Shown here in pieces: positions 8,329 through 16,863 of a stretch of 38,575 nucleotides of DNA. How positions within the stretch are numbered: the stretch's first letter is position 1; every line of letters starts with the position of its first letter. Origin of the DNA: Promethearchaeota archaeon. GTDB lineage: Archaea > Asgardarchaeota > Lokiarchaeia > Sigyniarchaeales > SOKP01. Below the pieces are notes generated by a model, which worked only from the letters and a program-made list of their open reading frames with translations, had not been told where the DNA came from and did no database searches. The translations under genes were made by a program, and so were the position numbers. The stretch covers positions 1 to 38,575 of the forward strand of contig RDOA01000034.1 of NCBI GenBank assembly GCA_011364925.1. The letters run 5' to 3'.

Positions 8329-9843
8329 ATGAGGTTCTATAATTCACAAGGCTTATCTTTGGATAACTATTATAGTACAACACTTGGATGTTGTGGTGGG
8401 AATACTCAATTTATTAAAGCGGAAAAATGCGGAATTAGTCCTTATAAGGCAGATGAGACGATATACTACATTTGCAAGCATTTTGCCTTGCCAGGTATTG
8501 CCACCGTGTTTCTCCTTCTGCCATTAATGTTCTATATTATTTTTAATTTTAGTATTAGGTCTTTAAGTTATATATTCATAATTCTATCATTATTACTTCT
8601 TTTAAGCGTAGGAAGAGAGAATATAAGGGGATGGAAATACAAAATTAAAAATGATGATGGCAATCAAATTATATATCAACCAGGTCCGTATGTATGTAAA
8701 CGAGAAGCAGAAAAATACATATGTAAAATAAATGAAATATCTAAGACTCATTATAAGTTAGGATTTGTAGGTGACATCTTGAAAGTGAACAAATTTGATC
8801 TTGAATTTCATCCCGATATAAAGTGTTTCTTTCACGATGTTGATCTTATTATTGGTAATTTAGAAGGAATAATTACCAGACTAAAATGCCCAATCTTAAA
8901 ACAAGCTCACCCAAGAAAGATTCTTACTCAATTAAAAACCGTACTAAATAAGGATACAATGTGGCTGTTATCAATGGGTAATAATCACAGCGAAGACTTC
9001 AATAATTATCAATTTAACCGTTCTTTAGCTCGTATTCATAGAAACCCAAAATTTGAAGCATTTGGTAGGAAGGATGTATCATTTATTCAAAATCAGAATA
9101 AAGACATAAACATATTTAATGCGACTGAATGGAGTAATCAAAAAACTTGGAATTATACTTCTATCTATGAGTCTCCAAATCGTGAATTTCAGCAGATTAC
9201 TAATCTTCTTGATAATAATAAATTTAATATCCTTTTCCCTCATTGGGGTTTTGAAAACGAAAAATACGTGAGAACAAGGTTCCAGAAAGATGCAAAAGCA
9301 CTACTAACAGGTATCCCACAAAATTACTCGAAATATCAAGATTTTTTAAGAGAAAAATATCACAAGATGATATTACCAGATCCTGCTCATAAATGGGATT
9401 TCATTTTTGCTCACCATCCCCATGTTCTTCAACCTATTTTGAAGATTTCAGATAATATATTAGATGATGACGGAGAACCAGTTATGAATTGTAAGGGAAA
9501 ACCGATTATTTGCAATAAATTAGCTGTTTTTTCTGCTGGAAATTTTACATCAGGGGCCAACATCCTTCGAAAAAAGAAACACATTTCGGGAATTATTATG
9601 AAGTGCGAGATAGGCCCTTTAAAAGAATTTGATGAGAAACTCGCTATTGGCAGGATGGAATGGCGTAGGATAAAAAATCATAAGATTAGAATTAATGGCG
9701 TAAGAACTAAACGAGTTTGTGTCGATAACCAGAAATATAGAACCTATAATAGATCACTCTTCATAGTGAGCATAATTCTTTTAATTATATTTCTTGTAAT
9801 GTTTTTTACTAATGATTTAATATCATTTTTGTCCAGTTTGTGA
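8329..9843 (+). CDS. CapA-family membrane protein, copy 3
   Basis: This 504-residue third paralogue is strikingly close to copy 1: both have IKAEKxGISPY near residue 30-40, HWGFENEKYVRTRFQ, AHHPHVLQP, FSAGNFTSGAN and KKKHISGIIMKCEIGPLKE. Two hydrophobic segments at about 50-90 and one at about 478-500 bracket the CapA domain. The order (1 and 3 alike, 2 different) suggests that copy 3 arose from copy 1, or that the pair is homogenised by gene conversion, rather than simple stepwise duplication. The start ATG follows an AT-rich 34-base gap with no clear Shine-Dalgarno. The 152-base gap after it contains only AT-rich sequence before sucC. Confidence 0.85.
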   Translation: MRFYNSQGLSLDNYYSTTLGCCGGNTQFIKAEKCGISPYKADETIYYICKHFALPGIATVFLLLPLMFYIIFNFSIRSLSYIFIILSLLLLLSVGRENIRGWKYKIKNDDGNQIIYQPGPYVCKREAEKYICKINEISKTHYKLGFVGDILKVNKFDLEFHPDIKCFFHDVDLIIGNLEGIITRLKCPILKQAHPRKILTQLKTVLNKDTMWLLSMGNNHSEDFNNYQFNRSLARIHRNPKFEAFGRKDVSFIQNQNKDINIFNATEWSNQKTWNYTSIYESPNREFQQITNLLDNNKFNILFPHWGFENEKYVRTRFQKDAKALLTGIPQNYSKYQDFLREKYHKMILPDPAHKWDFIFAHHPHVLQPILKISDNILDDDGEPVMNCKGKPIICNKLAVFSAGNFTSGANILRKKKHISGIIMKCEIGPLKEFDEKLAIGRMEWRRIKNHKIRINGVRTKRVCVDNQKYRTYNRSLFIVSIILLIIFLVMFFTNDLISFLSSL

Positions 9844-9995
9844 AATAATAAATATGAGAGTCATGAATATTGGAACTTTAAGAAATTATAGTTTATTATA
9901 AAAAGCTTTAATAACATCCTATTGAAGTGATTATTTAATTCTTTTTCTAAAATAGAAGGTTATTGGATTTAATAGTTTCTTAAGGAGATAAGAAC

Positions 9996-11120
9996 ATGCG
10001 CCTACTAGAATACGAGAGTAAAGATGTCTTTGGGCAGTTTGCTATTCCGCTTGCAAAGTATATCGTTTTAAAAAACCCGAATGAAATAGTGGAGAAAGTG
10101 GGAATTTTTTCTTTTCCTGCTATAATTAAGTCACAAATTGCTATTGGAAGCCGGAAAAAAGCGGGGTTGATCAAAATTGCACAAAATCAAAGTGAAGCAA
10201 TTTCTCTCTGTCAAGATTTTTTTAAAAAAAATGAAGCAGGATTCGCTGTCGAAGCAATTATTATCGAAGAACTAGTGGAAATTCACCAGGAATTCTATTG
10301 TTCAATTACTTTAGACGCTTCAGGAAGGCAATTTTACCTAATTACGAGTAAAGAAGGGGGAATTGACATTGAAGAGGTATCTAAGGAGCACCCAGAAGCA
10401 ATAATCAAGCGGAAATTCTTCTATTCAACAGGTTTAACCGAAAAAGTCGCACGAGACACGGCAATTCAACTTGGATTGTCAAGTGATGTTGTAAAATCAG
10501 GAACCGAAATTTTCCTGAAGTTATGGGACATTACGCAAAAACTAGAAGCTCAACTCGTAGAAATAAATCCTTTAGTATTAACTCCTTCAGGATTAATTGC
10601 TGTTGATGGAAAAATGATCTTGGATGATGATGCCGCTTATCGTCAGCCGATTATTCAAAATCTGCAGGAAAAGAAGTTAAGTGAACTCGAAAAGCTAGCA
10701 AAAGAAGCTGGTTTTTCGTTTGTCGAGTTATCAGGCGACATTGGAATTTTAGCTAACGGCGCAGGACTCACAATGGCGATATTGGATTTATTATCCGAAC
10801 TAGGGCTACAACCTGCTAATTTTTTGGACGTTGGAGGCGGTGCTAGCAAGGAAAGAGTATATAAGGGACTCGCGTTGATTTTAAAACTAAAACCAAGAGC
10901 AGTATTGGTAAACATATTTGGTGGCATTACTAGATGCGATATTGTAGCTCAAGCGATTATTCAAGCTCTAAATGATTTTAAAGACGCTCCACCTATGGTA
11001 ATACGATTAACAGGAACGAACGAGAGAGAAGGGATATCTTTGCTCAAAGAGGCAAACGTAGAAGCATTCCAAGATGTTTTAAAAGCAGTTAAAAAACTTA
11101 AAGAGGTGCTAAACAAGTAA
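9996..11120 (+). CDS. sucC: Succinate-CoA ligase (succinyl-CoA synthetase), beta subunit
   Basis: This 374-residue protein has an N-terminal ATP-grasp fold starting MRLLEYESKDVFGQF, the motif VEINPLVLTPSG for nucleotide/metal binding (about 193-204), and the C-terminal flavodoxin-like domain with NFLDVGGGASKERV and NIFGGITRCD. With the alpha subunit it interconverts succinate and succinyl-CoA with ATP or GTP. The length fits the family (about 380-390). AAGGAGAT at 9982-9989 is a good Shine-Dalgarno six bases before the ATG. The stop is followed after one base by the sucD ATG, so the two are translationally coupled. In this block the enzyme could run in the reductive direction to feed 2-oxoglutarate synthesis, but no 2-oxoglutarate:ferredoxin oxidoreductase is in the window. 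Confidence 0.93.
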   Translation: MRLLEYESKDVFGQFAIPLAKYIVLKNPNEIVEKVGIFSFPAIIKSQIAIGSRKKAGLIKIAQNQSEAISLCQDFFKKNEAGFAVEAIIIEELVEIHQEFYCSITLDASGRQFYLITSKEGGIDIEEVSKEHPEAIIKRKFFYSTGLTEKVARDTAIQLGLSSDVVKSGTEIFLKLWDITQKLEAQLVEINPLVLTPSGLIAVDGKMILDDDAAYRQPIIQNLQEKKLSELEKLAKEAGFSFVELSGDIGILANGAGLTMAILDLLSELGLQPANFLDVGGGASKERVYKGLALILKLKPRAVLVNIFGGITRCDIVAQAIIQALNDFKDAPPMVIRLTGTNEREGISLLKEANVEAFQDVLKAVKKLKEVLNK

Positions 11121-11121
11121 A

Positions 11122-11982
11122 ATGTACATTGATGAAAACTCAAAAGTCGTAGTACAAGGTATCACAGGAGAACAGGGAGCGTTTCATACCCAACTTATGC
11201 TAAACTATGGAACAAACATCGTCGCTGGAGTCACACCTAAAAAAGGAGGCCAAGAAGTAGCTGGAGTTCCAGTGTTTAATACAATGAAGGAAGCCATAAA
11301 GGAAACAGGAGCAAATACAAGTATCGTAATAGTTCCAGCAAGATTTGCTGCTGGGGCAACTAGAGAAAGTTTATACGCTGGAATTCTCATTACCTGCATA
11401 ATTACAGAAAACGTACCGGTGTTTGATATGATTCAACTTGTAGAGAAAGCTAGCAAAAAAGGACTGCATTTAGTGGGTCCTAATTGTCCCGGTATGCTAA
11501 TCCCTGATAAAATCAAATTAGGTATAATGCCGGGGGATATGTGCCATTACGGTGATGTTGCCGTGATTTCGAAAAGTGGAACATTATCCTACGAAATAAC
11601 TAAAGCGATAGGAGATAATGGCATTGGAGTTTCTGCTTATATAGGTATTGGTGGCGATCCCGTAAGAGGAACTACTATGAAAGAAGCTGTGGAATACTAT
11701 TCAGACGATCCAAACACAAAACTAATCGTTCTTGTTGGAGAGATTGGAGGCGACGAGGAAGAAAAGACCGCTCAGTTTATTAAAAAAAATGTTTCTAAAC
11801 CAGTAATAGCCTATATTGCAGGAAAAAGTGCTCCGGAAGGAAAACGAATGGGACACGCTGGAGCAATTATTTCTGGAGATTTTGGTTCTGCGTTGGGAAA
11901 AATTAAGGTTCTTAAAACCGCTGGAGTTTGCATAGCAGATACACCATGGGGAATTCCAAGTCTTATTAAGGATTTAATTTAA
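11122..11982 (+). CDS. sucD: Succinate-CoA ligase (succinyl-CoA synthetase), alpha subunit
   Basis: This 286-residue protein has the CoA-binding Rossmann start (VVVQGITGEQGAFHT), GPNCPGML (119-126), SKSGTLSYE (150-158), and the phosphohistidine loop KRMGHAGAIISG with H245. The fold and length (about 290) match the alpha subunit, which carries the phosphorylated His intermediate and binds CoA. It directly follows sucC with a one-base gap. A malate-CoA ligase is a related alternative, but no malyl-CoA lyase is nearby and the succinate assignment is the simplest. Confidence 0.93.
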   Translation: MYIDENSKVVVQGITGEQGAFHTQLMLNYGTNIVAGVTPKKGGQEVAGVPVFNTMKEAIKETGANTSIVIVPARFAAGATRESLYAGILITCIITENVPVFDMIQLVEKASKKGLHLVGPNCPGMLIPDKIKLGIMPGDMCHYGDVAVISKSGTLSYEITKAIGDNGIGVSAYIGIGGDPVRGTTMKEAVEYYSDDPNTKLIVLVGEIGGDEEEKTAQFIKKNVSKPVIAYIAGKSAPEGKRMGHAGAIISGDFGSALGKIKVLKTAGVCIADTPWGIPSLIKDLI

Positions 11983-12058
11983 AAAAGATGAGAATTCCCA
12001 AAATTTTAAATATTTATTCTGGGTTATTTTACAATTAACAAAACTATTGCAAGTTATC

Positions 12059-13486
12059 ATGATATCCGCAATTATCGCACCATTAATGCTTGTTTTGGTA
12101 ATTATTTTTATTACGATAGGAAAGATGAATCGTCTTCTGGCAGCGTTTATTGGTGCAATCACAGTGGCTTTTTTCTTACTTTATGTGGATAACATTGATA
12201 TTACAATTGTAGTAGGATTTCTAATTGGAACTGATAATTCCAATCTCCAAACGATTTTATTTATTTTTGGCATGATGATGACTATTGCCGTGTGTGAAAA
12301 AAGTGGAGTATTTAGTTATATCGCATTTCGATTAGTACAAATGTCGAAAGGAAAAAGCCGTCGTATTCTTATTATCCTATGTTTTTTTACATTTATTTTC
12401 TCGTCTGTTACGATGAACATCTTATGTATTTTTTTAATTATCCCTCTTACGATTACGATTTGTAGAATTTTGAAAATAAATCCACTCCCATTTATTTTAT
12501 CAGAGGGAATGGTTGTAAATTTAGGTGGACTTCTTTTCGTTATTAGCTCAATTCCTAATTTATTGATAAGTCACGCAATTAATTGGACATTTCCAGAGTA
12601 CTTCATAGATGTAGGATTTTTTTCTATATATCTTTTTATTATTAATATTATATTCTTAACTAAATATAACGAGCGTAAGTTAGAAACTGCTGAACCCAAT
12701 TACATTAAACGCTTATTAGACTATGATCCCTGGATGTTTGTAGCGTCTAAAAAAAATTTTTATAAATCACTGGTTATCCTTCTATTAACGATTCTATCAG
12801 TAATAATACTTCCGTCATTTATTCCAATAACAATTGACATCATAGCTTTAGCCGGAGGTATCATCTCTGTCTTATTGGTTTTAGTCAAAAAATTCGATTC
12901 TATTTGGAAATCTCTCGATTTAGAATTAATTTTTTATCTATTTTGTATTTTATTTATATCTGAAGCAATTGACTTCACTGGAGTACTAAATTTCGTATCA
13001 GTGGGGATAGATTTTATAACGGGAGGTAATCCATTTAGCATTACAATTTTATTGTTATGGCTATCGAGTATCCTTAGTTCCGTAGTTCATAATGCACCAA
13101 TCACTAAAATTTTTATACCAGTTGTTCGGAATGTCTCAACGGCGCAAAATCAACGAGTCTTTTTTTCATCTTTAACAATAGGGACGGTTTTAGGAGAAAA
13201 TCTATCAGTTATGGGAGATAATCTAGTTTTAATTCTTATGGTAAGATCAAAAGGTTATAAGTTAACATTTTCTACTTTTATGAAACTTGGAATTATAACT
13301 ACTATGTTAGAATTAATAGCTTCGAGTTTTTTCTTACTCATGAAGGTAAGTATTCAATTCCTCTTTATTGGGATTATTATCTTATTAGGAATCGTTGTTC
13401 TTTTACTTCTTTCTTCTAAAATTCTCAAATGGGATAAGGTAATTAAAATAAAAAATTTAAGGAAAAACAAGCTGATCCAAAAATGA
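12059..13486 (+). CDS. ArsB/NhaD/SLC13-superfamily ion or dicarboxylate permease
   Basis: This is a very hydrophobic protein of about 475 residues with roughly 11-12 membrane helices. Two pseudo-repeated discontinuous-helix motifs mark the ion-transporter superfamily: VVNLGGLLFVISSIPN in the first half and GTVLGENLSVMGDN in the second, equivalent to the NxGGxxTxIGxxxN of ArsB and NhaD proteins. A TTG four codons earlier (12047) also opens the frame, but the ATG at 12059 is preferred. It sits between sucD and the ATP-citrate lyase genes on the same strand with a 76-base gap, so a di- or tricarboxylate substrate is tempting. The sequence alone does not exclude Na+/H+ antiport or oxyanion export. 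Confidence 0.75.
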   Translation: MISAIIAPLMLVLVIIFITIGKMNRLLAAFIGAITVAFFLLYVDNIDITIVVGFLIGTDNSNLQTILFIFGMMMTIAVCEKSGVFSYIAFRLVQMSKGKSRRILIILCFFTFIFSSVTMNILCIFLIIPLTITICRILKINPLPFILSEGMVVNLGGLLFVISSIPNLLISHAINWTFPEYFIDVGFFSIYLFIINIIFLTKYNERKLETAEPNYIKRLLDYDPWMFVASKKNFYKSLVILLLTILSVIILPSFIPITIDIIALAGGIISVLLVLVKKFDSIWKSLDLELIFYLFCILFISEAIDFTGVLNFVSVGIDFITGGNPFSITILLLWLSSILSSVVHNAPITKIFIPVVRNVSTAQNQRVFFSSLTIGTVLGENLSVMGDNLVLILMVRSKGYKLTFSTFMKLGIITTMLELIASSFFLLMKVSIQFLFIGIIILLGIVVLLLLSSKILKWDKVIKIKNLRKNKLIQK

Positions 13487-13520
13487 GTTTGCTATAGAGT
13501 TGGATAGACAATCCCCCGTT

Positions 13521-13542
13521 ATAAGGGAAAAGAATCCCTTAT
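13521..13542 (+). repeat. Perfect 8-bp inverted repeat before the ATP-citrate lyase genes
   Basis: ATAAGGGA, a six-base loop AAAGAA, then TCCCTTAT form a hairpin 35 bases after the permease stop and about 90 bases before the ATP-citrate lyase start. A second CCCTTATTA occurs at about 13582-13590, just before the likely core promoter. The hairpin could end the upstream transcript or serve as an operator for the aclB-aclA unit; nothing here decides between these. Confidence 0.4.
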
Positions 13543-13633
13543 TAATCATGTAGGAAAAATTTTTATTAAAGTTGAGTTTACCCTTATTATATTTCTTTGA
13601 CACAACATAAAAAAACAAGAGAAAGAGAGAAAA

Positions 13634-14926
13634 TTGGCTCAAAAAAATATTTACGAGTATGATGCTAAAAGGCTCATCGCGAGCGAATTAGCAAAATATT
13701 ATCCTGAGTTTAAATACCATAACAAGCTAGCAGTGATTGACTGCGAAACAGATATAGACAAAGCAATAGCAGATAATTCTTGGATGAAAACTGAGAAAGT
13801 GGTAGTAAAACCAGATCAACTTTTTGGAAAAAGAGGTAAGGCAAATCTACTTTTGTTGGATGCTAATTGCGATGAAATGAAAGACTTTTGTTATAGTAAT
13901 TTGAATAGAGTTTGCGAAATTGGGAATGTAAGAGGTGCTTTGAAACGATTACTTGTAGAACCTTTTATCCCTCACGAAAAGGAATATTATGTCTCAATAA
14001 CGACTGAAAGAGATGGCGATGTCATCCATTTCAGCTTTGAAGGAGGTATTTTTGTAGAAGAAAATTGGGATAAAGTGGTTCATATCCCGATACCTATAGA
14101 AACAGATATTACAACCTTTGATCTTGAAGGAAAGATGCCTGATTTAGGAGACTCAAATAATATCTTGATTCCTTTTATTAAGGGGCTTTATCAAGTATTT
14201 GTGGATCAGGATTTTGCTTTTCTTGAGATTAATCCTTTTGCGATTACAGAGGACAATAAGATTGTACCCTTAGATGTTAAAGCCAGATTAGATGATACGG
14301 CTATGTTTCTTCATGCTGATACTTGGGGAAATCCAGAAAATCCAATTGAATTTCCAGCGGGATTCGGTCAAGAGTTGAGTCTCGAAGAGGTGAGGATAAA
14401 AGAATTAGATGAAAAAACGGGTGCTTCTCTTAAACTTACTATATTAAACCGAGAGGGAAATGTATGGACAATGGTTGCAGGGGGAGGTGCATCAGTTGTA
14501 TACACGGATACAATTGCAGATCTTGGATTTTCAGAAGAATTGGGTAATTATGGAGAATATAGTGGAAATCCTAGCCAAGAGCATACAGAAATATATGCCC
14601 AGACTTTGATTGACCTCATCACCAAAGCACCTAATCTTAAAGGAAAAGAGAAATTCCTTATTATCGGTGGGGGAATTGCCAACTTTACTGACGTTAAAGC
14701 TACGTTTGCGGGGATTGTTAGTGCAATTAAAAAATCAGCCGATAAATTAAAGCAAGCTAATGTTAAAATATTCGTGCGCAGGGGTGGTCCTAACGAGAAA
14801 CAAGGTTTAGAGCTGATGAGACAGACGGGAGAAGAGACGGGGATACCTATTGAAATTTACGATCGCTATAGTAGTATGACGCGTCCAGTAGCAAGAATGA
14901 TAGAAGAAATACGGGGTGAGAAATGA
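13634..14926 (+). CDS. aclB: ATP-citrate lyase, small (ATP-grasp) subunit
   Basis: This 430-residue protein matches the N-terminal half of animal ATP-citrate lyase and the small subunit of the split bacterial enzyme. Motifs are VVVKPDQLFGKRGK (about 56-69), LLVEPFIPHEKEYYVS (about 109-124), FLEINPFAIT (about 196-205) and WTMVAGGGASVVYTDT (about 276-291), with NYGEYSGNPS and FVRRGGPN nearer the C-terminus. It binds ATP and citrate and, with the large subunit, makes acetyl-CoA and oxaloacetate from citrate and CoA. The start is TTG, read as MAQKNIYEYD, behind a GAAAGAGAGA purine tract; no ATG exists in the first 50 codons. The stop abuts the ATG of the large subunit. Some naming schemes swap the A and B labels. 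Confidence 0.93.
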   Translation: MAQKNIYEYDAKRLIASELAKYYPEFKYHNKLAVIDCETDIDKAIADNSWMKTEKVVVKPDQLFGKRGKANLLLLDANCDEMKDFCYSNLNRVCEIGNVRGALKRLLVEPFIPHEKEYYVSITTERDGDVIHFSFEGGIFVEENWDKVVHIPIPIETDITTFDLEGKMPDLGDSNNILIPFIKGLYQVFVDQDFAFLEINPFAITEDNKIVPLDVKARLDDTAMFLHADTWGNPENPIEFPAGFGQELSLEEVRIKELDEKTGASLKLTILNREGNVWTMVAGGGASVVYTDTIADLGFSEELGNYGEYSGNPSQEHTEIYAQTLIDLITKAPNLKGKEKFLIIGGGIANFTDVKATFAGIVSAIKKSADKLKQANVKIFVRRGGPNEKQGLELMRQTGEETGIPIEIYDRYSSMTRPVARMIEEIRGEK

Positions 14927-16762
14927 ATGGAAAGCTATGAATTATTTAACTCGGATACCCAGGCGATAATTTACGGATTTCAAGCAAATCCCGTTCAAAG
15001 AATGCTTGATTTTGATTACATTTGCAAACGGAAGAAGCCATCCGTTGCTGCGATGATTAGACCGACTCAAGAAGCTGCGATAGCGTATCATAAAGTGTTT
15101 TGGGGGAGTAAAGAAATTGTTATTCCAATTTATAAAACGCTACAAATGGCAGTTAAAAAACATCCTAGTGCGGATGTTATGATAAATTTTGCTTCTTTTC
15201 GATCTGCTTACGATACGAGTAAAGAAGCTCTTGAAACGGATACAATTCGCGTAGTAGTTATAATTGCTGAGGGTGTTCCTGAAAGACAAAGTAGAATTCT
15301 ACTTAAAATTGCCGAAGAAAGAAACAAGGTCATCATAGGCCCTGCAACTGTAGGTGGTATAAAAGCAGGGGCATTCAAGATTGCAAATACAGCTGGTACT
15401 CTTGAAAATATCCTGCTTTCAAAATTATATCGTCCTGGTTCAGTAGGTTTTGTGTCTAAATCGGGCGGTTTAAGTAACGAAATGAATTTTATGATTGCAC
15501 AAACTACGGATGGAGTTTACGAATCGATTGCTATTGGAGGAGATCGCTATCCCGGCTCAAGGCTGATCGATCATCTCTTACGCTATGAAGCGAACCCCAA
15601 TATTAAAATGCTAGTGTGTTTAGGAGAAATCGGTGGAACAGAAGAGTATGAAATCGTTGACACGTTAAAGAATGGCAAGATTACCAAGCCAATTGCGATT
15701 TGGGTGACTGGAACCGCAGCTAAAATCCTTCCCAAAGGCCTACAATTTGGACACGCAGGTGCCATGGCTGGCAGTTCAAAAGAAACAGCAGAAGCTAAAA
15801 ATCAAGCTCTTAAAGAAGCAGGAGCGTTAGTTCCTGAATCGTACGAAGATTTTGATAAATTAATTAAAGAAACTTACGAAAAATTAGTACAGGAAGGCAA
15901 AATTAAACCTGCGAAAGAAGAAGAACCTCCAAAGATTCCTACGGATTTTAATGAGGCTGTAAGATTAGGTTTAGTTAGAAGACCTACTGATGTAGTAGTT
16001 ACTGTTAGTGACGATCGGGGTGATGTCCCGACATTCGCTGGAGTCGGATTAGACAACATCGTAAGAGAGAACCGCTCCATCGGTTACGTAATTGGACTTC
16101 TATGGTTCAAGAGAGAGTTACCTGAGTTTGCTCAACAATTTATTGAAATGGTGATTAAATTAACTGCCGATCATGGTCCAGCAGTATCAGGAGCGCACAA
16201 TGCAATCATTACTGCTCGAGCAGGCAAAGATCTTATGTCGGCTTTGGCAAGTGGAATATTAACCATCGGTCCGAGATTTGGAGGTGCAATATCAGATGCA
16301 GCGAAATACATTCGGGAAGCACTACAGAAGGGAATGAATCCCCCAGAATTTATAAAGTATATGAAGGATGTCGTTCAAATTAATATTCCCGGTATAGGAC
16401 ATCGTATAAAATCAGTTCAAAATCCAGATGTGAGAGTATTATTACTCAAAGAATTTGTTTTCAAAAACTTCAAGAAGCACCCGCATTTAGATTTTGCTCT
16501 TGAAGTAGAAAAACTCACAACTTCTAAAAGGAATAATCTGATACTCAATGTTGACGGGTGTATTGGAATTACATTTTTAGATCTTTTAGAGAATCTAGAT
16601 TTTACCTCAGAAGAAATTGAAGATGTAATTTATAGCGAAGCATTAAATGGGTTATTTGTGCTTGGTAGATCAATTGGGATGATGGGGCACATTTTTGACC
16701 AAAAACGACAACGAGCTGGTCTCTATCGACAACCGTGGGACGAGATTTTATTTAGTGAATAA
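14927..16762 (+). CDS. aclA: ATP-citrate lyase, large (catalytic) subunit
   Basis: This 611-residue protein has two modules. Residues 1-330 resemble the succinyl-CoA synthetase alpha fold, with GFVSKSGGLSNEMNF (174-188) and the phosphohistidine loop LQFGHAGAMAGSSKE (H276). Residues 340-611 are a citrate-synthase-like citryl-CoA lyase domain with TADHGPAVSGAHNAI (413-427, H416), IPGIGHRIKSVQNPD (487-501, H492) and the terminal GHIFDQKRQRAGLYRQPW. Both catalytic regions look intact and the length is typical (about 600-610). It starts directly at the aclB stop, so the subunits are co-translated. Nine T at 16767-16775 follow the stop. With the isocitrate dehydrogenase downstream it defines a citrate-processing block usable in a reductive TCA cycle or for cytosolic-type acetyl-CoA supply. 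Confidence 0.94.
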   Translation: MESYELFNSDTQAIIYGFQANPVQRMLDFDYICKRKKPSVAAMIRPTQEAAIAYHKVFWGSKEIVIPIYKTLQMAVKKHPSADVMINFASFRSAYDTSKEALETDTIRVVVIIAEGVPERQSRILLKIAEERNKVIIGPATVGGIKAGAFKIANTAGTLENILLSKLYRPGSVGFVSKSGGLSNEMNFMIAQTTDGVYESIAIGGDRYPGSRLIDHLLRYEANPNIKMLVCLGEIGGTEEYEIVDTLKNGKITKPIAIWVTGTAAKILPKGLQFGHAGAMAGSSKETAEAKNQALKEAGALVPESYEDFDKLIKETYEKLVQEGKIKPAKEEEPPKIPTDFNEAVRLGLVRRPTDVVVTVSDDRGDVPTFAGVGLDNIVRENRSIGYVIGLLWFKRELPEFAQQFIEMVIKLTADHGPAVSGAHNAIITARAGKDLMSALASGILTIGPRFGGAISDAAKYIREALQKGMNPPEFIKYMKDVVQINIPGIGHRIKSVQNPDVRVLLLKEFVFKNFKKHPHLDFALEVEKLTTSKRNNLILNVDGCIGITFLDLLENLDFTSEEIEDVIYSEALNGLFVLGRSIGMMGHIFDQKRQRAGLYRQPWDEILFSE

Positions 16763-16766
16763 TCAA

Positions 16767-16775
16767 TTTTTTTTT
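16767..16775 (+). terminator. Oligo-T terminator candidate after aclA
   Basis: A run of nine T begins five bases after the aclA stop codon. Such runs are typical of archaeal intrinsic termination. The 100-base gap to the isocitrate dehydrogenase gene then has room for its own promoter. Confidence 0.4.
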
Positions 16776-16863
16776 AGTTTAACTAATCTATAATAGTAAA
16801 TTTTAAGATAGAATGATAATTTAGAACTAGACTAGAAACAAACAGAACGTATGGTTGTAAAAA

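Noticed and set aside
5105-9843. A complete poly-gamma-glutamate capsule operon
   Set aside because: Only CapA-type proteins are present; no CapB ligase or CapC/CapE is visible in the window.
15583-16080. Minus-strand frames inside aclA
   Set aside because: They are antisense to highly conserved ATP-citrate lyase sequence; codon bias from the real gene explains the openness.
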